Assembly (NCBI RefSeq): GCF_014651495.1
Contig: NZ_BMWZ01000010.1
Location: forward strand, 1-64,000
Length of the DNA stretch: 64,000 bases
From: Algibacter mikhailovii
Lineage (GTDB): Bacteria > Bacteroidota > Bacteroidia > Flavobacteriales > Flavobacteriaceae
Direction of reading: 5' to 3'
Within the stretch, counting starts at the first letter, position 1. Every line of letters begins with the position of its first letter. A program made the translations under genes and the position numbers. Of this stretch, positions 1 through 9,044 are shown one piece after another. The notes under the pieces were generated by a model, which saw nothing but the letters and a program-made list of their open reading frames with translations, was not told the DNA's origin and did no database searches.

Positions 1-51
1 AATAAGATTACATTTATCTTTAGACTTCAAAACACCGAATATGGTATATAA
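1..51 (+). CDS. possible 3' tail of an upstream gene (partial)
   Basis: Frame 1 is open from the first base of the window for 16 codons and ends at TAA 49-51 (NKITFIFRLQNTEYGI). It could be the C-terminus of a gene lying to the left, or a chance open frame. Nothing in the peptide identifies a family. It is recorded only because the next gene starts 85 bp later on the same strand. Confidence 0.2.
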   Translation, partial: NKITFIFRLQNTEYGI

Positions 52-136
52 ATTATCAGCTTAATTTCAATTTTAACCTGTAGCCATATTTCAGGACGAG
101 ACATTGTAAGATCACTAATTAATCCAAAATTTACAT

Positions 137-1567
137 ATGGTAAACTTTTTCATAATATCTTACTTGATAAGTACTCTCGGAATTGGATTTTGGGCCTCGA
201 AGAGAATTAAGACTTCTGGTGATTTTATACTTGCTGGAAAAAGTCTCTCAACTTCGCTTGTTGGAGTAACATTATTTGCAACTTGGTTTGGGAGTAGTCA
301 AATTATGGGAAATCCTGGTTATTTTATTTTGGATGGATTTTCTTCATACATAACTTTAATCCTATCGGGAGGAATTTGTTTGTTTGTTGTTGGACAATTC
401 TATGCACGAAAACTGTATAGAATGAATATTGTTACTATCAATGATTTTTTTAGAGTAAAGTATAATAAAAAACTTGAATTATTATCTTCATTAATAATGG
501 TATTATCTTATCCGCATTGGATTGCTGCCCAATTTGTTGCTTTGGCTTATTTATTTAATACAGTAATGGGTATTCCCTTTAATTACGGTGTTTTTATAGG
601 AGCCTCAATAGTGGTTTTTTACACCTATATTGGTGGTATGTGGGCTGTAGCTTATACAGACATGGTACAAAGTATCATGATTCTTTTAGGCTTATTCATA
701 CTTCTATTTGAAGTGTTAACTGAAACTAAAGGTATTGTGCCTATTTTTGCAAACCAATCAAAAGATTTTTTTGATTTAACACCTCATGGAGGCCTTGAAG
801 AATGGTCAGCATATATTGCTCTTTTATTAGCTTTTATAGCTGGGGCTATACCTGTTCAAGAAATATATCAACGCGTGTTTTCTGCTAAGAATGAAAAATC
901 CGCTAGAAATGGTCTTTTCCTAGGAGCCATTCTTATGATTCTTATTCCTAGCATTCCTCTAATAATTGGATTAGGAGGTGTTTACTTGCATCCCGAATTG
1001 TTGAACAATGGGAATAGTCAAGATATAATACCATCTTTGGTTAAAATAATGACAAGCATGCCAGTTCAAGTTCTTTTTTATGGTGCAATGATATCCGCGA
1101 TTTTGAGTACTTCAAGTGGAGCTATGCTTGCGCCATCAACGATAATAGGAGAAAACCTAATTAAACCTTATGCAAAAAATCTTTCAGATAAACATTTACT
1201 CCTCTACACAAGACTAAGTGTGATTTTAGTAGCTGCTATATCTTGTTATTTTGCCTTTGATGATTCAGATATTGTTGGATTAGTTGAAGCCTCTTTAAGT
1301 CTTATTTTAGTTTGTCTTTTTGCACCTTTTACATTTGGTTTGTTCTGGAAAAAATCTTCAGTTATAGGAGCATGGTCAGCGATTTTAATTGGAGGTTTAA
1401 GTTGGTTGTTTTGTCATATATATAATACCAGAATTGACCCAACTATTTATGGTTTTGTAATTAGTTGTTTGAGCATATTAATTGGAAGTATCCTTTACCC
1501 CGATAAAATAAGCACTAAACAAAATAGTGAAAAACAAAAAACTGCAGCTAACAAGGGCTATAAGTAA
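137..1567 (+). CDS. sodium:solute symporter family (SSS/SLC5) transporter
   Basis: A 476-residue polytopic inner-membrane protein of the sodium:solute symporter family, which couples sodium entry to uptake of a sugar, amino acid or similar solute. The N-terminus has the family pattern of one membrane segment followed by a short loop and an ARKL-type turn. The SSS signature region (FYTYIGGMWAVAYTDMVQS) lies near residues 157-175. About 12-13 hydrophobic segments follow, with a polar Lys-rich C-terminal tail. The substrate cannot be read from the sequence. A GH29 fucosidase lies 1 kb downstream, so a sugar is possible, but the spacer contains another gene and no shared operon is evident. The ATG at 137 has only a weak Shine-Dalgarno sequence, as is usual in Bacteroidetes. 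Confidence 0.88.
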   Translation: MVNFFIISYLISTLGIGFWASKRIKTSGDFILAGKSLSTSLVGVTLFATWFGSSQIMGNPGYFILDGFSSYITLILSGGICLFVVGQFYARKLYRMNIVTINDFFRVKYNKKLELLSSLIMVLSYPHWIAAQFVALAYLFNTVMGIPFNYGVFIGASIVVFYTYIGGMWAVAYTDMVQSIMILLGLFILLFEVLTETKGIVPIFANQSKDFFDLTPHGGLEEWSAYIALLLAFIAGAIPVQEIYQRVFSAKNEKSARNGLFLGAILMILIPSIPLIIGLGGVYLHPELLNNGNSQDIIPSLVKIMTSMPVQVLFYGAMISAILSTSSGAMLAPSTIIGENLIKPYAKNLSDKHLLLYTRLSVILVAAISCYFAFDDSDIVGLVEASLSLILVCLFAPFTFGLFWKKSSVIGAWSAILIGGLSWLFCHIYNTRIDPTIYGFVISCLSILIGSILYPDKISTKQNSEKQKTAANKGYK

Positions 1568-1670
1568 TTGCTTGTTATCGCCAACTTAGAAAGTTAAGTG
1601 CTAAGCCACGCAACTACTCAAAGCCTAGACGCTGCGTGTCACTTGACTGAATTAATAATGAAAAAAACTT

Positions 1671-2432
1671 ATGAGGAATTCTTACAGAATATTTTTTATA
1701 GTATGCATTGCTGCTTTTTCGTATAGCACTGCACAATCACAATCTACCTCCAAATCTGTTTACCTTTTTACACATGGAATGTCGACAGGAGGATGGACAA
1801 ATAAAAATATAGACTCACTACTTACAGCGACTGGTAACAATGTATACCGCCCAACGCTTACAGGACTTGGAGAACGAGTGCATTTAGCTTCATCTAATAT
1901 TACTTTGAACACTCATATTTTAGATGTTGTAAATGTTATTCTTTACGAAAATTTGAATGATTTAGTCTTGGTTGGTCATAGTTATGGAGGTATGGTAGTT
2001 ACAGGTGTAGCTGATAGCATTCCTGAAAGAATAAAGAAACTCATTTATATTGATGCTTTTCTACCCGAAGATGGCGAAAGTGTGATTTCTATTACTGGAA
2101 CTCCAGTTGATTCATCATTAAAAATTGAAAAAGGTCTTTTCTATCACGATTGGATTTTTGCAGAACAAGATCCTCCTAAAGATGTACCACATCCTGTCTT
2201 AACATTTATAGATGATATTAGGCTCAATAACCCACAGAGGTTAGAAATTCCTACCACATATATTCTAACTGTAGAGAAAGGTAAAAACCCCGAAGATGAT
2301 GACTTCTTTGTACATGCCGAGCGTGCACGAAAAAAGGGGTGGCCTGTCTTGCAGTTGGAGGCCGATCATACACCAGAACGTTCTGCTCCTGAAGAGCTTG
2401 TAAAGATGCTCCAAGAAATAGTAACGAACTAA
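1671..2432 (+). CDS. secreted alpha/beta hydrolase (EstC-like esterase)
   Basis: A 253-residue serine hydrolase with an N-terminal Sec signal peptide (about residues 1-24). The nucleophile elbow GHSYGG places the catalytic serine at about residue 104. The oxyanion-loop region is HGMSTGGW (residues 35-42). A C-terminal ADHTPERSAP supplies the likely catalytic histidine. The family includes salicylate-esterase and hydroxynitrile-lyase-like enzymes, so a small ester substrate in the periplasm is plausible. The protein is a close paralogue of the - strand gene at 45203-45958: both share long identical stretches such as GERVHLA and GMVVTGVADSIPERI. An out-of-frame ATGAAAAAA at 1657 precedes the chosen start. 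Confidence 0.85.
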   Translation: MRNSYRIFFIVCIAAFSYSTAQSQSTSKSVYLFTHGMSTGGWTNKNIDSLLTATGNNVYRPTLTGLGERVHLASSNITLNTHILDVVNVILYENLNDLVLVGHSYGGMVVTGVADSIPERIKKLIYIDAFLPEDGESVISITGTPVDSSLKIEKGLFYHDWIFAEQDPPKDVPHPVLTFIDDIRLNNPQRLEIPTTYILTVEKGKNPEDDDFFVHAERARKKGWPVLQLEADHTPERSAPEELVKMLQEIVTN

Positions 2433-2523
2433 TCATATTTCTCTCTTTTGTTCTTTCTATTTAAATTTAGTGAAAGACAAACTTAAGACGTGCATAATTC
2501 ATTGCGAGTTCTTGCCCACTTAC

Positions 2524-2600
2524 GAAAGTCTTCGCGGACTTTCTATCTGTAATTTATTTGCTAACTTTAGTGTTTTAACACGCAATGAAATCATATACAA
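2524..2600 (+). repeat. recurring intergenic element, copy A (divergent)
   Basis: Begins with a perfect 7-bp hairpin (GAAAGTC 2524-2530, GACTTTC 2537-2543, loop TTCGCG). It continues with TATTTGCTAACTTTAG and then an ACACGC segment. The layout of hairpin, TATTTG, (C)TAA.nTTAG and ACxCGC is shared with 10150-10250 and 11405-11490. This copy is the most diverged of the three. Confidence 0.4.
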
Positions 2601-2649
2601 AACCTGTCAATTAGCATAAGGATAGTAGGCACTAATATTAATTTATTCA

Positions 2650-4026
2650 ATGAAAAAAATAATTATTCTCACAACTTTATGTTTTATTTTTTTTGGTTCA
2701 AATGCTCAGCAGAAAAAGATTTGGAATGAAACTGAAGAAGAAAAAAAGGAGCGACTTGCATGGTGGACTAACGACCGTTTTGGGATGTTTATTCATTGGG
2801 GTACCTATTCATTAGCAGGGCGACATGAATGGGTAAAAAAAAAGGAGCGGATAGATAATGAAACCTACCAAAAATATTTTGATAATTTTAATCCCGACTT
2901 ATACAACCCGCAAGAATGGGCAAAATTAGCCAAAGCTGCAGGTATGAAATATGCGGTAATTACGACTAAGCATCATGAAGGTTTTACGCTATTTGATTCT
3001 AAATACACCGATTACAAAATCACCAATACTCCTTATGGTAAAGATGCTATTAAAGAATGGGTAGAAGCATTTCGAGCAGAAGGACTGAAAATAGGATTTT
3101 ATTATTCAATAATTGATTGGCATCATCCCGATTATACCATTGACAGGGTCCATCCCAAAAGTGTTGGGAGCCAAAAAGAATATGATAAGCTAAACAAAGA
3201 CCGCGACATGTCTGTATACCGTGAGTATTTAAAGAACCAGGTTATAGAGATTTTAACTATTTATGGTAAAGTGGACATCCTATGGTTAGATTATTCTTTT
3301 CCTGGTGAATTTGGTAAGGGGAAAGATGATTGGGGATCAATCGAGCTCATAAAACTTGTTCGAAAACTTCAGCCTGAAATCATTGTGAATGATCGTCTTG
3401 ATTTAAAAGAATATTGGGGAGGATGGGATTTTACTACGCCCGAACAGTTTAAAATAAAAGAATGGCCGACCCACAATGGAAAAAGAATTCCTTGGGAAAC
3501 ATGTCAAACATTCAGTGGCTCTTGGGGTTATTACAGGGATGAAATGACTTGGAAAAGCAACAAACAACTATTGGAATTGTTGATAGAATCAGTAAGTAAA
3601 GGAGGAAACCTTTTGTTAAATGTAGGACCAACAGGAAGAGGTGTCATTGATTATCGTGCAGAAAAAGCATTATATCAAATAGGAGATTGGATGAAATACA
3701 ACTACAGATCTATTTATGGTTGTACGCAGGCTCCAAGTACATTTGAGATTCCCGATAACGGATTGTTGACTTATAATCCAACAACGAATAGACTTTATGT
3801 TCATTTGCTCAATTATCCGTTACAAAACTACACTCTTAAAGGAATGAAAGGCAAAATAAAATATGTGCAGTTTCTGCATGATGCATCGGAGGTTAAAATT
3901 GCATCTCCAAAAGGCCACTGGATAAAGCAGGAATTGGGAGAAGGAGATGTGAATTTAATCTTACCTGTTAATAAGCCCCCAGTTGAAATCCCAGTGATAG
4001 AGATTATCTTAAATTCGACAAATTAA
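2650..4026 (+). CDS. alpha-L-fucosidase, GH29 family, secreted
   Basis: A 458-residue glycoside hydrolase with a Sec signal peptide (MKKIIILTTLCFIFFGSNAQ, about residues 1-20), so it acts in the periplasm or at the surface, releasing L-fucose from glycans by a retaining mechanism. Family landmarks are in order: RFGMFIHWGTYS (43-54), AVITTKHHEGFTLFDS (102-117), GFYYSIIDWHHPDY (149-162) and DILWLDYSF (209-217). Asp214 in the last is the expected nucleophile, by analogy with the Thermotoga enzyme. The length matches a catalytic (beta/alpha)8 domain plus a short C-terminal beta domain. No SusC/SusD pair is nearby, so this is not part of a recognisable polysaccharide utilisation locus within the window. 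Confidence 0.93.
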   Translation: MKKIIILTTLCFIFFGSNAQQKKIWNETEEEKKERLAWWTNDRFGMFIHWGTYSLAGRHEWVKKKERIDNETYQKYFDNFNPDLYNPQEWAKLAKAAGMKYAVITTKHHEGFTLFDSKYTDYKITNTPYGKDAIKEWVEAFRAEGLKIGFYYSIIDWHHPDYTIDRVHPKSVGSQKEYDKLNKDRDMSVYREYLKNQVIEILTIYGKVDILWLDYSFPGEFGKGKDDWGSIELIKLVRKLQPEIIVNDRLDLKEYWGGWDFTTPEQFKIKEWPTHNGKRIPWETCQTFSGSWGYYRDEMTWKSNKQLLELLIESVSKGGNLLLNVGPTGRGVIDYRAEKALYQIGDWMKYNYRSIYGCTQAPSTFEIPDNGLLTYNPTTNRLYVHLLNYPLQNYTLKGMKGKIKYVQFLHDASEVKIASPKGHWIKQELGEGDVNLILPVNKPPVEIPVIEIILNSTN

Positions 4027-4092
4027 TCAACACAAAACATTTTGCATAAGTAATGGCAGGAAAAGTTTTAAATATCAAGGTTTGTAGCCAGC

Positions 4093-4170
4093 TCAAACTG
4101 CATAGCGGTTTGACAGGATAGAAGCCCGAAAACTGTGACTACTCATACAATTTGCCGTTAGGCAATTTTA
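4093..4170 (+). other. two small hairpins in the 4027-4282 spacer
   Basis: TCAAACTG (4093-4100) pairs with CGGTTTGA (4106-4113), including one G-T pair. TTGCC-GTTA-GGCAA (4152-4165) is followed by TTTT, which resembles a short terminator after the fucosidase gene. Both are seen directly; their function is inferred. Confidence 0.3.
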
Positions 4171-4282
4171 AAAACAACATAACAATGAAAAAATTGGGTT
4201 ACATTTTAAGTATAGTATTTGACTTTTATTTCTTACTATTATAAAAGGAGAATCTAAAATTTCAGACATAAACAATATTACT

Positions 4283-4591
4283 ATGGAAGAGAAAAAGAAA
4301 GGAACAATAATGCAGATCGTTAAATTAAAAACGGAATTGTCTGAAGAAGAACTTCTAAAGGTAGCCAAAGAGCGAGAACCACAATTCAAGGCGATTTCTG
4401 GAATCGTTCAGAAATACTATGTTAAACTTGGAGCTCCTGGTGAATACGGAGGCGTATACATATGGGATTCAATGGAATCGTTGCAGGAGTTTAAAAAATC
4501 TGAACTTGCAGCTACAATTCCAAAAGCTTATAAAGTAGTCGAAACTCCATCAGTGGAAATTGTTAATATAATGTTTGAGTTAAGGGAATAA
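4283..4591 (+). CDS. YdhR-like/ABM-fold small protein, probably missing its signal peptide
   Basis: A 102-residue protein of the dimeric alpha/beta-barrel type. Its conserved core is QIVKLKTELSEEELL, then REPQFKAISGIVQKYYVK, then GGVYIWDSMESLQEF. Such proteins are putative monooxygenase-like or ligand-binding proteins of unsettled function. The best Shine-Dalgarno sequence (AAAGGA) precedes the internal ATG at 4310, so translation may start there. Upstream, an ATG at 4185 opens a signal-peptide-like reading frame (MKKLGYILSIVF) that hits a stop at 4242. Shifting frame near 4219-4222 would join it to LLFLTIIKGES and run straight into this gene. The gene therefore looks like a formerly exported protein with a frameshifted N-terminus, unless the shift is a sequencing error. 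Confidence 0.7.
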   Translation: MEEKKKGTIMQIVKLKTELSEEELLKVAKEREPQFKAISGIVQKYYVKLGAPGEYGGVYIWDSMESLQEFKKSELAATIPKAYKVVETPSVEIVNIMFELRE

Positions 4592-4691
4592 ACACATGGC
4601 CTAACCTGTAAATAATTTAATTGCTTATTCCCCACTACTTCTAAAAACCCGGGCAACTATCCTACCGCCCTAACCAACAATAAAAAATCAT

Positions 4692-5258
4692 ATGGACGAA
4701 ATTAGGAAGTATATTGATAATATATCCCCAATGACCGATTCTGATTGGACATTTTTCGCTTCGAAACTACAAAAAGTAGAGCTTGAGAAAAATACTATAA
4801 TATTAGAAATTGGTAAAACTGAAAAGTATTTATCCTTTATTTCAAAAGGCGTCGTCCGACTTTATATTCCAAGAGTAGAATCTGATTTAACTTTTGGTTT
4901 TCTATTTGACAATGAATTTGTTACCGCCTATGACTCATTTTTAACCCAAAGTCCATCAGAATATCAAATTGAAACATTGACAGAAACAAGCTTGTGGAGA
5001 ATTTCGAACAACGATTTACAAGAAGTGTATAACAGCACAAACAACGGCAATATTATTGGCAGGAAAATGGCTGAAAAAATGTTTCTAATAAAATCAAAAA
5101 GAGAACTTTCTTTATTAAATAGAAGCGCTGAAGAACGTTATTTAGACTTATTCTCTGACAGGCCAAACCTATTGCAACAAATTCCTTTGAAATATATTGC
5201 CTCCTATATTGGAATTACTCCTCAAGCATTGAGTAGAATACGAAAACGTATTAATTAA
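4692..5258 (+). CDS. Crp/Fnr-family transcriptional regulator
   Basis: A 188-residue regulator with an N-terminal cyclic-nucleotide-binding-type beta-roll (about residues 18-120; ILEIGKTEKYLSFISKGVVRLY) and a C-terminal helix-turn-helix (about 165-187; LKYIASYIGITPQALSRIRK). This is the short form typical of Bacteroidetes, in which the effector is usually unknown. No cysteine cluster for an Fe-S sensor is present. It sits 100 bp after the ABM-fold gene and about 50 bp before a DoxX-like gene on the same strand. In many Flavobacteria such regulators control an adjacent small membrane protein, which is inference here. Confidence 0.85.
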   Translation: MDEIRKYIDNISPMTDSDWTFFASKLQKVELEKNTIILEIGKTEKYLSFISKGVVRLYIPRVESDLTFGFLFDNEFVTAYDSFLTQSPSEYQIETLTETSLWRISNNDLQEVYNSTNNGNIIGRKMAEKMFLIKSKRELSLLNRSAEERYLDLFSDRPNLLQQIPLKYIASYIGITPQALSRIRKRIN

Positions 5259-5320
5259 CTTGGGTTCATTTAATTTATTTGTCCTTTTCTGACCTTTGTA
5301 TTTCACAAATGCAGAAAAAC

Positions 5321-5773
5321 ATGAAACCTTTAATTATTCTTTTAGTAACCTTTATTATCGCTCTTTTTGCAATTAAGTTTATTAAAAAAGCATATGACTT
5401 TGCCTTATCTGCTAGAATAGCAATGGCAATAATGCTTGTATTTACGGCTATTGGACATTTTGTCTTTACAAAAGGAATGTCTATGATGATACCCGCATGC
5501 ATTCCATTTAAAGAACAATTTGTTCACCTAACAGGAATCTTTGAGGTATTACTTGCCATAAGTCTTTTAATTCCTAAACTAAAGGTTATATCTGGATGGA
5601 CATTAATTATTTTCCTTCTGCTCATGTTACCCGCAAATATTTATGCTTCTATAAATCATGTAAACTATCAAAAAGGAACGTTTGATGGGTATGGCATTAC
5701 CTATTTATGGTTTCGAATCCCATTACAAATCCTATTTATTATATGGACTTATATGAGTACCATCCGATTTTAA
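5321..5773 (+). CDS. DoxX-like membrane protein
   Basis: A small integral membrane protein of about 150 residues with four hydrophobic segments: residues 4-20, then AIMLVFTAIGHFVFT, FEVLLAISLLIPKL and TLIIFLLLMLPANIY. The order GHF, then EVLLAISLLIP, then LPANIYASINH is typical of the DoxX/MauE-like superfamily. The open frame extends upstream to a TTG at 5279. ATG codons at 5309 and 5321 are more likely starts, because the added residues are not hydrophobic and MKPLII begins the first membrane segment directly. It is probably co-regulated with the preceding Crp-type gene. Confidence 0.75.
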   Translation: MKPLIILLVTFIIALFAIKFIKKAYDFALSARIAMAIMLVFTAIGHFVFTKGMSMMIPACIPFKEQFVHLTGIFEVLLAISLLIPKLKVISGWTLIIFLLLMLPANIYASINHVNYQKGTFDGYGITYLWFRIPLQILFIIWTYMSTIRF

Positions 5774-5850
5774 GAGGCAAAGGTATTGGAAAAAAAACAT
5801 AACGCACTTGGCCTTAGCCAAAATGACTTACCTCAAATATAAAGTATGGC

Positions 5851-6561
5851 TTAAGGATTTCTTAGAGTCTTATGCACATCCTTTTTATAACTAACGCCTA
5901 TAGGAAGCTCTAATGCTCCTACTTCAACATCATGTGCTGTATAGGCAGTAACTTTATCAATATTAACAATATATGATCTATGAATTCGAAGAAAATTTTT
6001 CGGTAACTTTTGTTCAAAATCACTGATTTTATCCTTGGTTACTATAGTTTTTTCTTTAGTATGTATTTGTATATAGTCTTTTAAACTTTCAGCATAAACA
6101 ATTTCTGAAAACAAAACTTTATGGTTTTTCTTATTTACATTGACATATATAAATTCTGATTTTTGATTGTTTTCTGAAACAACAGTTTCTAGTTTAGTAT
6201 GGCTTTCAAGTGATTTAAAATATTTATTAATCGCTTTAAAAAAACGCTCGAATGAAATGGGTTTCAACAAATAATCTACCACATCCAATTCATAACTTTC
6301 AATAGCATATTCTCTATAGGCCGTTACAAAAATAACTTTAGGCGGATGACTCAAAGATTTTAAAAAATCAATTCCTGTTAACAACGGCATTTGAATATCT
6401 AAAAAAATCAAGTCTACAGATTTCGATTTCAGTACCTCAAAACCTTCCAATGCATTATTACAAGTCGCTATGATTTCTAAATTCGGAATTTTTGAAACAT
6501 GTGCTTCTATTAATGCTATGGCAAGCGGTTCATCATCTATAATAATACATTTTATCTTCAC
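5851..6561 (-). CDS. LytTR-family response regulator
   Basis: A 236-residue response regulator. The receiver domain (1-120) has the acidic pair IIDDE (8-12), phosphoacceptor Asp55 in DLIFLDIQMP, the conserved Thr in FVTAYREYA, and Lys in LLKPISFERF. A LytTR DNA-binding domain follows (about 135-233), with VYAESLKDYIQIHT and FLRIHRSYIVN motifs. The kinase gene lies 30 bp upstream on the same strand, forming an operon with the kinase first. These pairs regulate cell-surface and metabolic genes in Bacteroidetes, usually with few targets; none can be named here. Confidence 0.93.
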   Translation of the reverse strand: MKIKCIIIDDEPLAIALIEAHVSKIPNLEIIATCNNALEGFEVLKSKSVDLIFLDIQMPLLTGIDFLKSLSHPPKVIFVTAYREYAIESYELDVVDYLLKPISFERFFKAINKYFKSLESHTKLETVVSENNQKSEFIYVNVNKKNHKVLFSEIVYAESLKDYIQIHTKEKTIVTKDKISDFEQKLPKNFLRIHRSYIVNIDKVTAYTAHDVEVGALELPIGVSYKKDVHKTLRNP

Positions 6562-6591
6562 TTTTTTGTTTTTAGTTTTTGCTTCTTAGGT

Positions 6592-7668
6592 CTATAAATT
6601 GATTTGTAGTTTTACATGGTATGAGGTTTCATCTTCTATAACTTCCATTCTATGCTTATTAGGATACAGTAATTGTAATTGACTATTTGTGTTTACAAGT
6701 CCAATGCCCTTTTTAAAATTCGTAAAATCTTTTTGAACATGCGTTGGTTTTGTATTAAATATAGAAAATAATAACTGCTTATTCTTAACGGTAATATCTA
6801 TTCTTATCTCGGGAATAGTTACTGTTCCACTCGCTCCATGCTTAAATGCATTTTCAATAAGTGAAACCAAAATTAACGGCGCTATTTGAGTTTGAGGATC
6901 ATCAATACTTTTATTAAAAAAGAGATCTAGCCTATTTCCATAACGCAACCGTTCCAAATCTATATAGTTTTGTATTAACTGAATTTCTTCAGCTACTGTA
7001 ACACTCATGCCATTGCATTTGTACAACATATAGTCTAACATTTCTGATAGTTTTAGAACAACATCAGAAGCTTCGTCAGATTTTTGAAGCGTTAGTACAT
7101 ATAAATTATTTAAGGTGTTAAATAAAAAATGAGGATGAATCTGAGCCTTCATAAAATTCAACTCGGCAATTACCTTTTCCTTTTGCAATACTTCTAACCT
7201 GCTTTTTTCCTCAAAACGTTCTTTTATAAGTTTAACGCTTGCAAAAAGAAATACAGGTAAATACACTTTATAAAAAAAATCTTTATAAAGTCTTTTTAGA
7301 TCGGTGGCAATTTCAAAAAATGATTCTTGCTTAAAGGGTTGTTCTCTGTATAATTCTTCTACTACATGAATTACTAAAACACGAGCCAGAACAGAGAAAA
7401 CATAGGTTCCTATAAAAAAAAGAACGCCAAAAAGCACATACTTCTTCTTATATAAAAAACGGGGGTTTAAAAAATAGACAAGATAATACGAAGCTATTAT
7501 TTGTGGAACTAATAAAATAACATTCCGGTTAAAGGATTCATAAATTGAATCATAACCATCTTTCATAGCCACTGTGTAACAAATCAATAAAACAATCCAA
7601 AATGTCACATGACGCAGCCAACGTTTCTGAAACATCTTATTGATAAACTGCGTAAAAGGATTATTCAT
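6592..7668 (-). CDS. LytS/YehU-type sensor histidine kinase
   Basis: A 358-residue kinase. The N-terminal half has four hydrophobic segments (about 22-37, 50-68, 77-102, 133-148) with little periplasmic sequence. It is followed by a His_kinase domain with QIHPHFLFNTLNNLY (176-190, phospho-His about 178) and a C-terminal ATPase with N-box LVSLIENAFKHGA and G-box GIGLVNT. It pairs with the LytTR regulator at 5851-6561, which it precedes by 30 bp. A second pair of the same architecture lies at 46702-48467. Confidence 0.92.
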   Translation of the reverse strand: MNNPFTQFINKMFQKRWLRHVTFWIVLLICYTVAMKDGYDSIYESFNRNVILLVPQIIASYYLVYFLNPRFLYKKKYVLFGVLFFIGTYVFSVLARVLVIHVVEELYREQPFKQESFFEIATDLKRLYKDFFYKVYLPVFLFASVKLIKERFEEKSRLEVLQKEKVIAELNFMKAQIHPHFLFNTLNNLYVLTLQKSDEASDVVLKLSEMLDYMLYKCNGMSVTVAEEIQLIQNYIDLERLRYGNRLDLFFNKSIDDPQTQIAPLILVSLIENAFKHGASGTVTIPEIRIDITVKNKQLLFSIFNTKPTHVQKDFTNFKKGIGLVNTNSQLQLLYPNKHRMEVIEDETSYHVKLQINL

Positions 7669-7892
7669 ACTTACAAAAGTACGTAATAACTATAGCGATG
7701 ATTAAAAAATCGATGAGTTATAGTTTGTACACCCTTAATTGGCATTTACTGCGGATGAATTAAACATACCATATAGAATGAACGCTCTATAGCGCATAAA
7801 CGCTGGTTCGTCGATATACCAAAATCACAACTTCTTTAATGCTGTTCTTTGTCACATCAAAAGAGATTCACTAACACATAAAATCAAAACTA

Positions 7893-8867
7893 ATGAACAC
7901 TAAATTATTAACTTTTATAACCATTGTTTGTATAGCATTTATCAATCATTCGTTTGCGCAAAAAGACACTGCAGAAACTATTACAATTAATGAGGGCTCA
8001 GGCTTTTTTAATATTAAAGGGGGAACAGGACATGAGACGGATACAATTACGGTATATTACTACAAGCCAAAAAATTTAACCTCCAAATCCAAAATTTTGA
8101 TGGTCATTCCCGGAGCAGGAAGAAATGGTGATAGTTATCGCGATTCTTGGATTGAAGCCTCAGAAAAACATAATGTGCTAATACTTGCTCCCGCATATGC
8201 CGAAAAAAATTATTCTTATGCTAATTACCACTTGGGTGGATTAATAAAAGATTTGGACATGAGCAAAGGGGTAACTTTCAAAAAGAATTCGAACCAAGTC
8301 ATAGTCGATGAAGACATCGTTAAATTTATACCAAATTCAGATTCTAGTCAATGGATTTTTCATGATTTTGATCGCATTTTTATGATCGCCAAAAGTGCTG
8401 TAAAATCTAAGCAACATAAATATGATATGTTTGGGCATTCGGCAGGCGGGCAAATTCTACATCGTTTTGCCTTGATTTATCCCAATTCAAAAGCAAACTG
8501 GATATTGGCTTCGAATGCTGGATCCTATACACTTCCCGATACAAGAACAGCTTATCCATTTGGCGTAAAAAGCACCGGGATAAACAACAAAAGTTTAAAA
8601 AAATCTTTCAAGAAAGATTTAGTGCTCTTTCTGGGCGAACTAGATAATGCCAATGAAAAGGGTGGTAAACTTCTAAGATCAAAAACCGCAGACAAACAGG
8701 GCACCCATAGATTAGAAAGAGGTACTTATTTTTACAAACAAAGTAAGGCTACAGCAGAAATGTTGGAAACTACATATAACTGGAAATTAGAAATTATTCC
8801 CGGCGTAGGCCACAATCAACGAAAAATGGCAAAAGCAGCAGCTGTTTATCTTTATGAGAACCATTAA
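7893..8867 (+). CDS. secreted alpha/beta hydrolase (poly(3-hydroxybutyrate) depolymerase-like)
   Basis: A 324-residue protein with a signal peptide ending at SFAQ (residues 20-23). The alpha/beta-hydrolase landmarks are VIPGAGRNGDSYRDSW (71-86), nucleophile elbow FGHSAGG (Ser183), acidic LGELDNAN (about 245) and PGVGHNQRKM with the likely catalytic His near 308. The organisation is that of the secreted esterase/depolymerase group with a short lid. The exact substrate cannot be deduced. A hairpin with a following T-rich tract at 8916-8953 probably ends its transcript. Confidence 0.8.
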   Translation: MNTKLLTFITIVCIAFINHSFAQKDTAETITINEGSGFFNIKGGTGHETDTITVYYYKPKNLTSKSKILMVIPGAGRNGDSYRDSWIEASEKHNVLILAPAYAEKNYSYANYHLGGLIKDLDMSKGVTFKKNSNQVIVDEDIVKFIPNSDSSQWIFHDFDRIFMIAKSAVKSKQHKYDMFGHSAGGQILHRFALIYPNSKANWILASNAGSYTLPDTRTAYPFGVKSTGINNKSLKKSFKKDLVLFLGELDNANEKGGKLLRSKTADKQGTHRLERGTYFYKQSKATAEMLETTYNWKLEIIPGVGHNQRKMAKAAAVYLYENH

Positions 8868-8915
8868 TTCTACGTAAAGGCACCTAAACAGTTTTCTTTA
8901 AACTCCTAATTAATC

Positions 8916-8953
8916 ACTGCTTGCGTTTTTATTCAAGCAGTTATTACTTTTTA
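8916..8953 (+). terminator. rho-independent terminator candidate
   Basis: ACTGCTTG (8916-8923) pairs perfectly with CAAGCAGT (8934-8941) around a 10-nt loop, followed by TATTACTTTTT. It lies 49 bp after the hydrolase stop codon. Confidence 0.6.
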
Positions 8954-9044
8954 TTATGTCAATTACCTCTGGAATGTTAGTAATAAAACCGCGCTTCTAA
9001 TTGAATACAGAACGTTCTGCTTTATTATAACACTTAGCTAAGCA

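Noticed and set aside
4157-4163. GTTAGGC, which resembles an integron attC core site
   Set aside because: It is the loop and one arm of the small hairpin TTGCC-GTTA-GGCAA. No matching R'' site, no array of attC sites and no integrase gene were found, so a superintegron is not supported.
5291-5298. GACCTTTG before the DoxX-like gene as a -7 promoter
   Set aside because: It lacks the TA of TAnnTTTG and no -33 TTTG lies at the right distance; the match is too weak to list.
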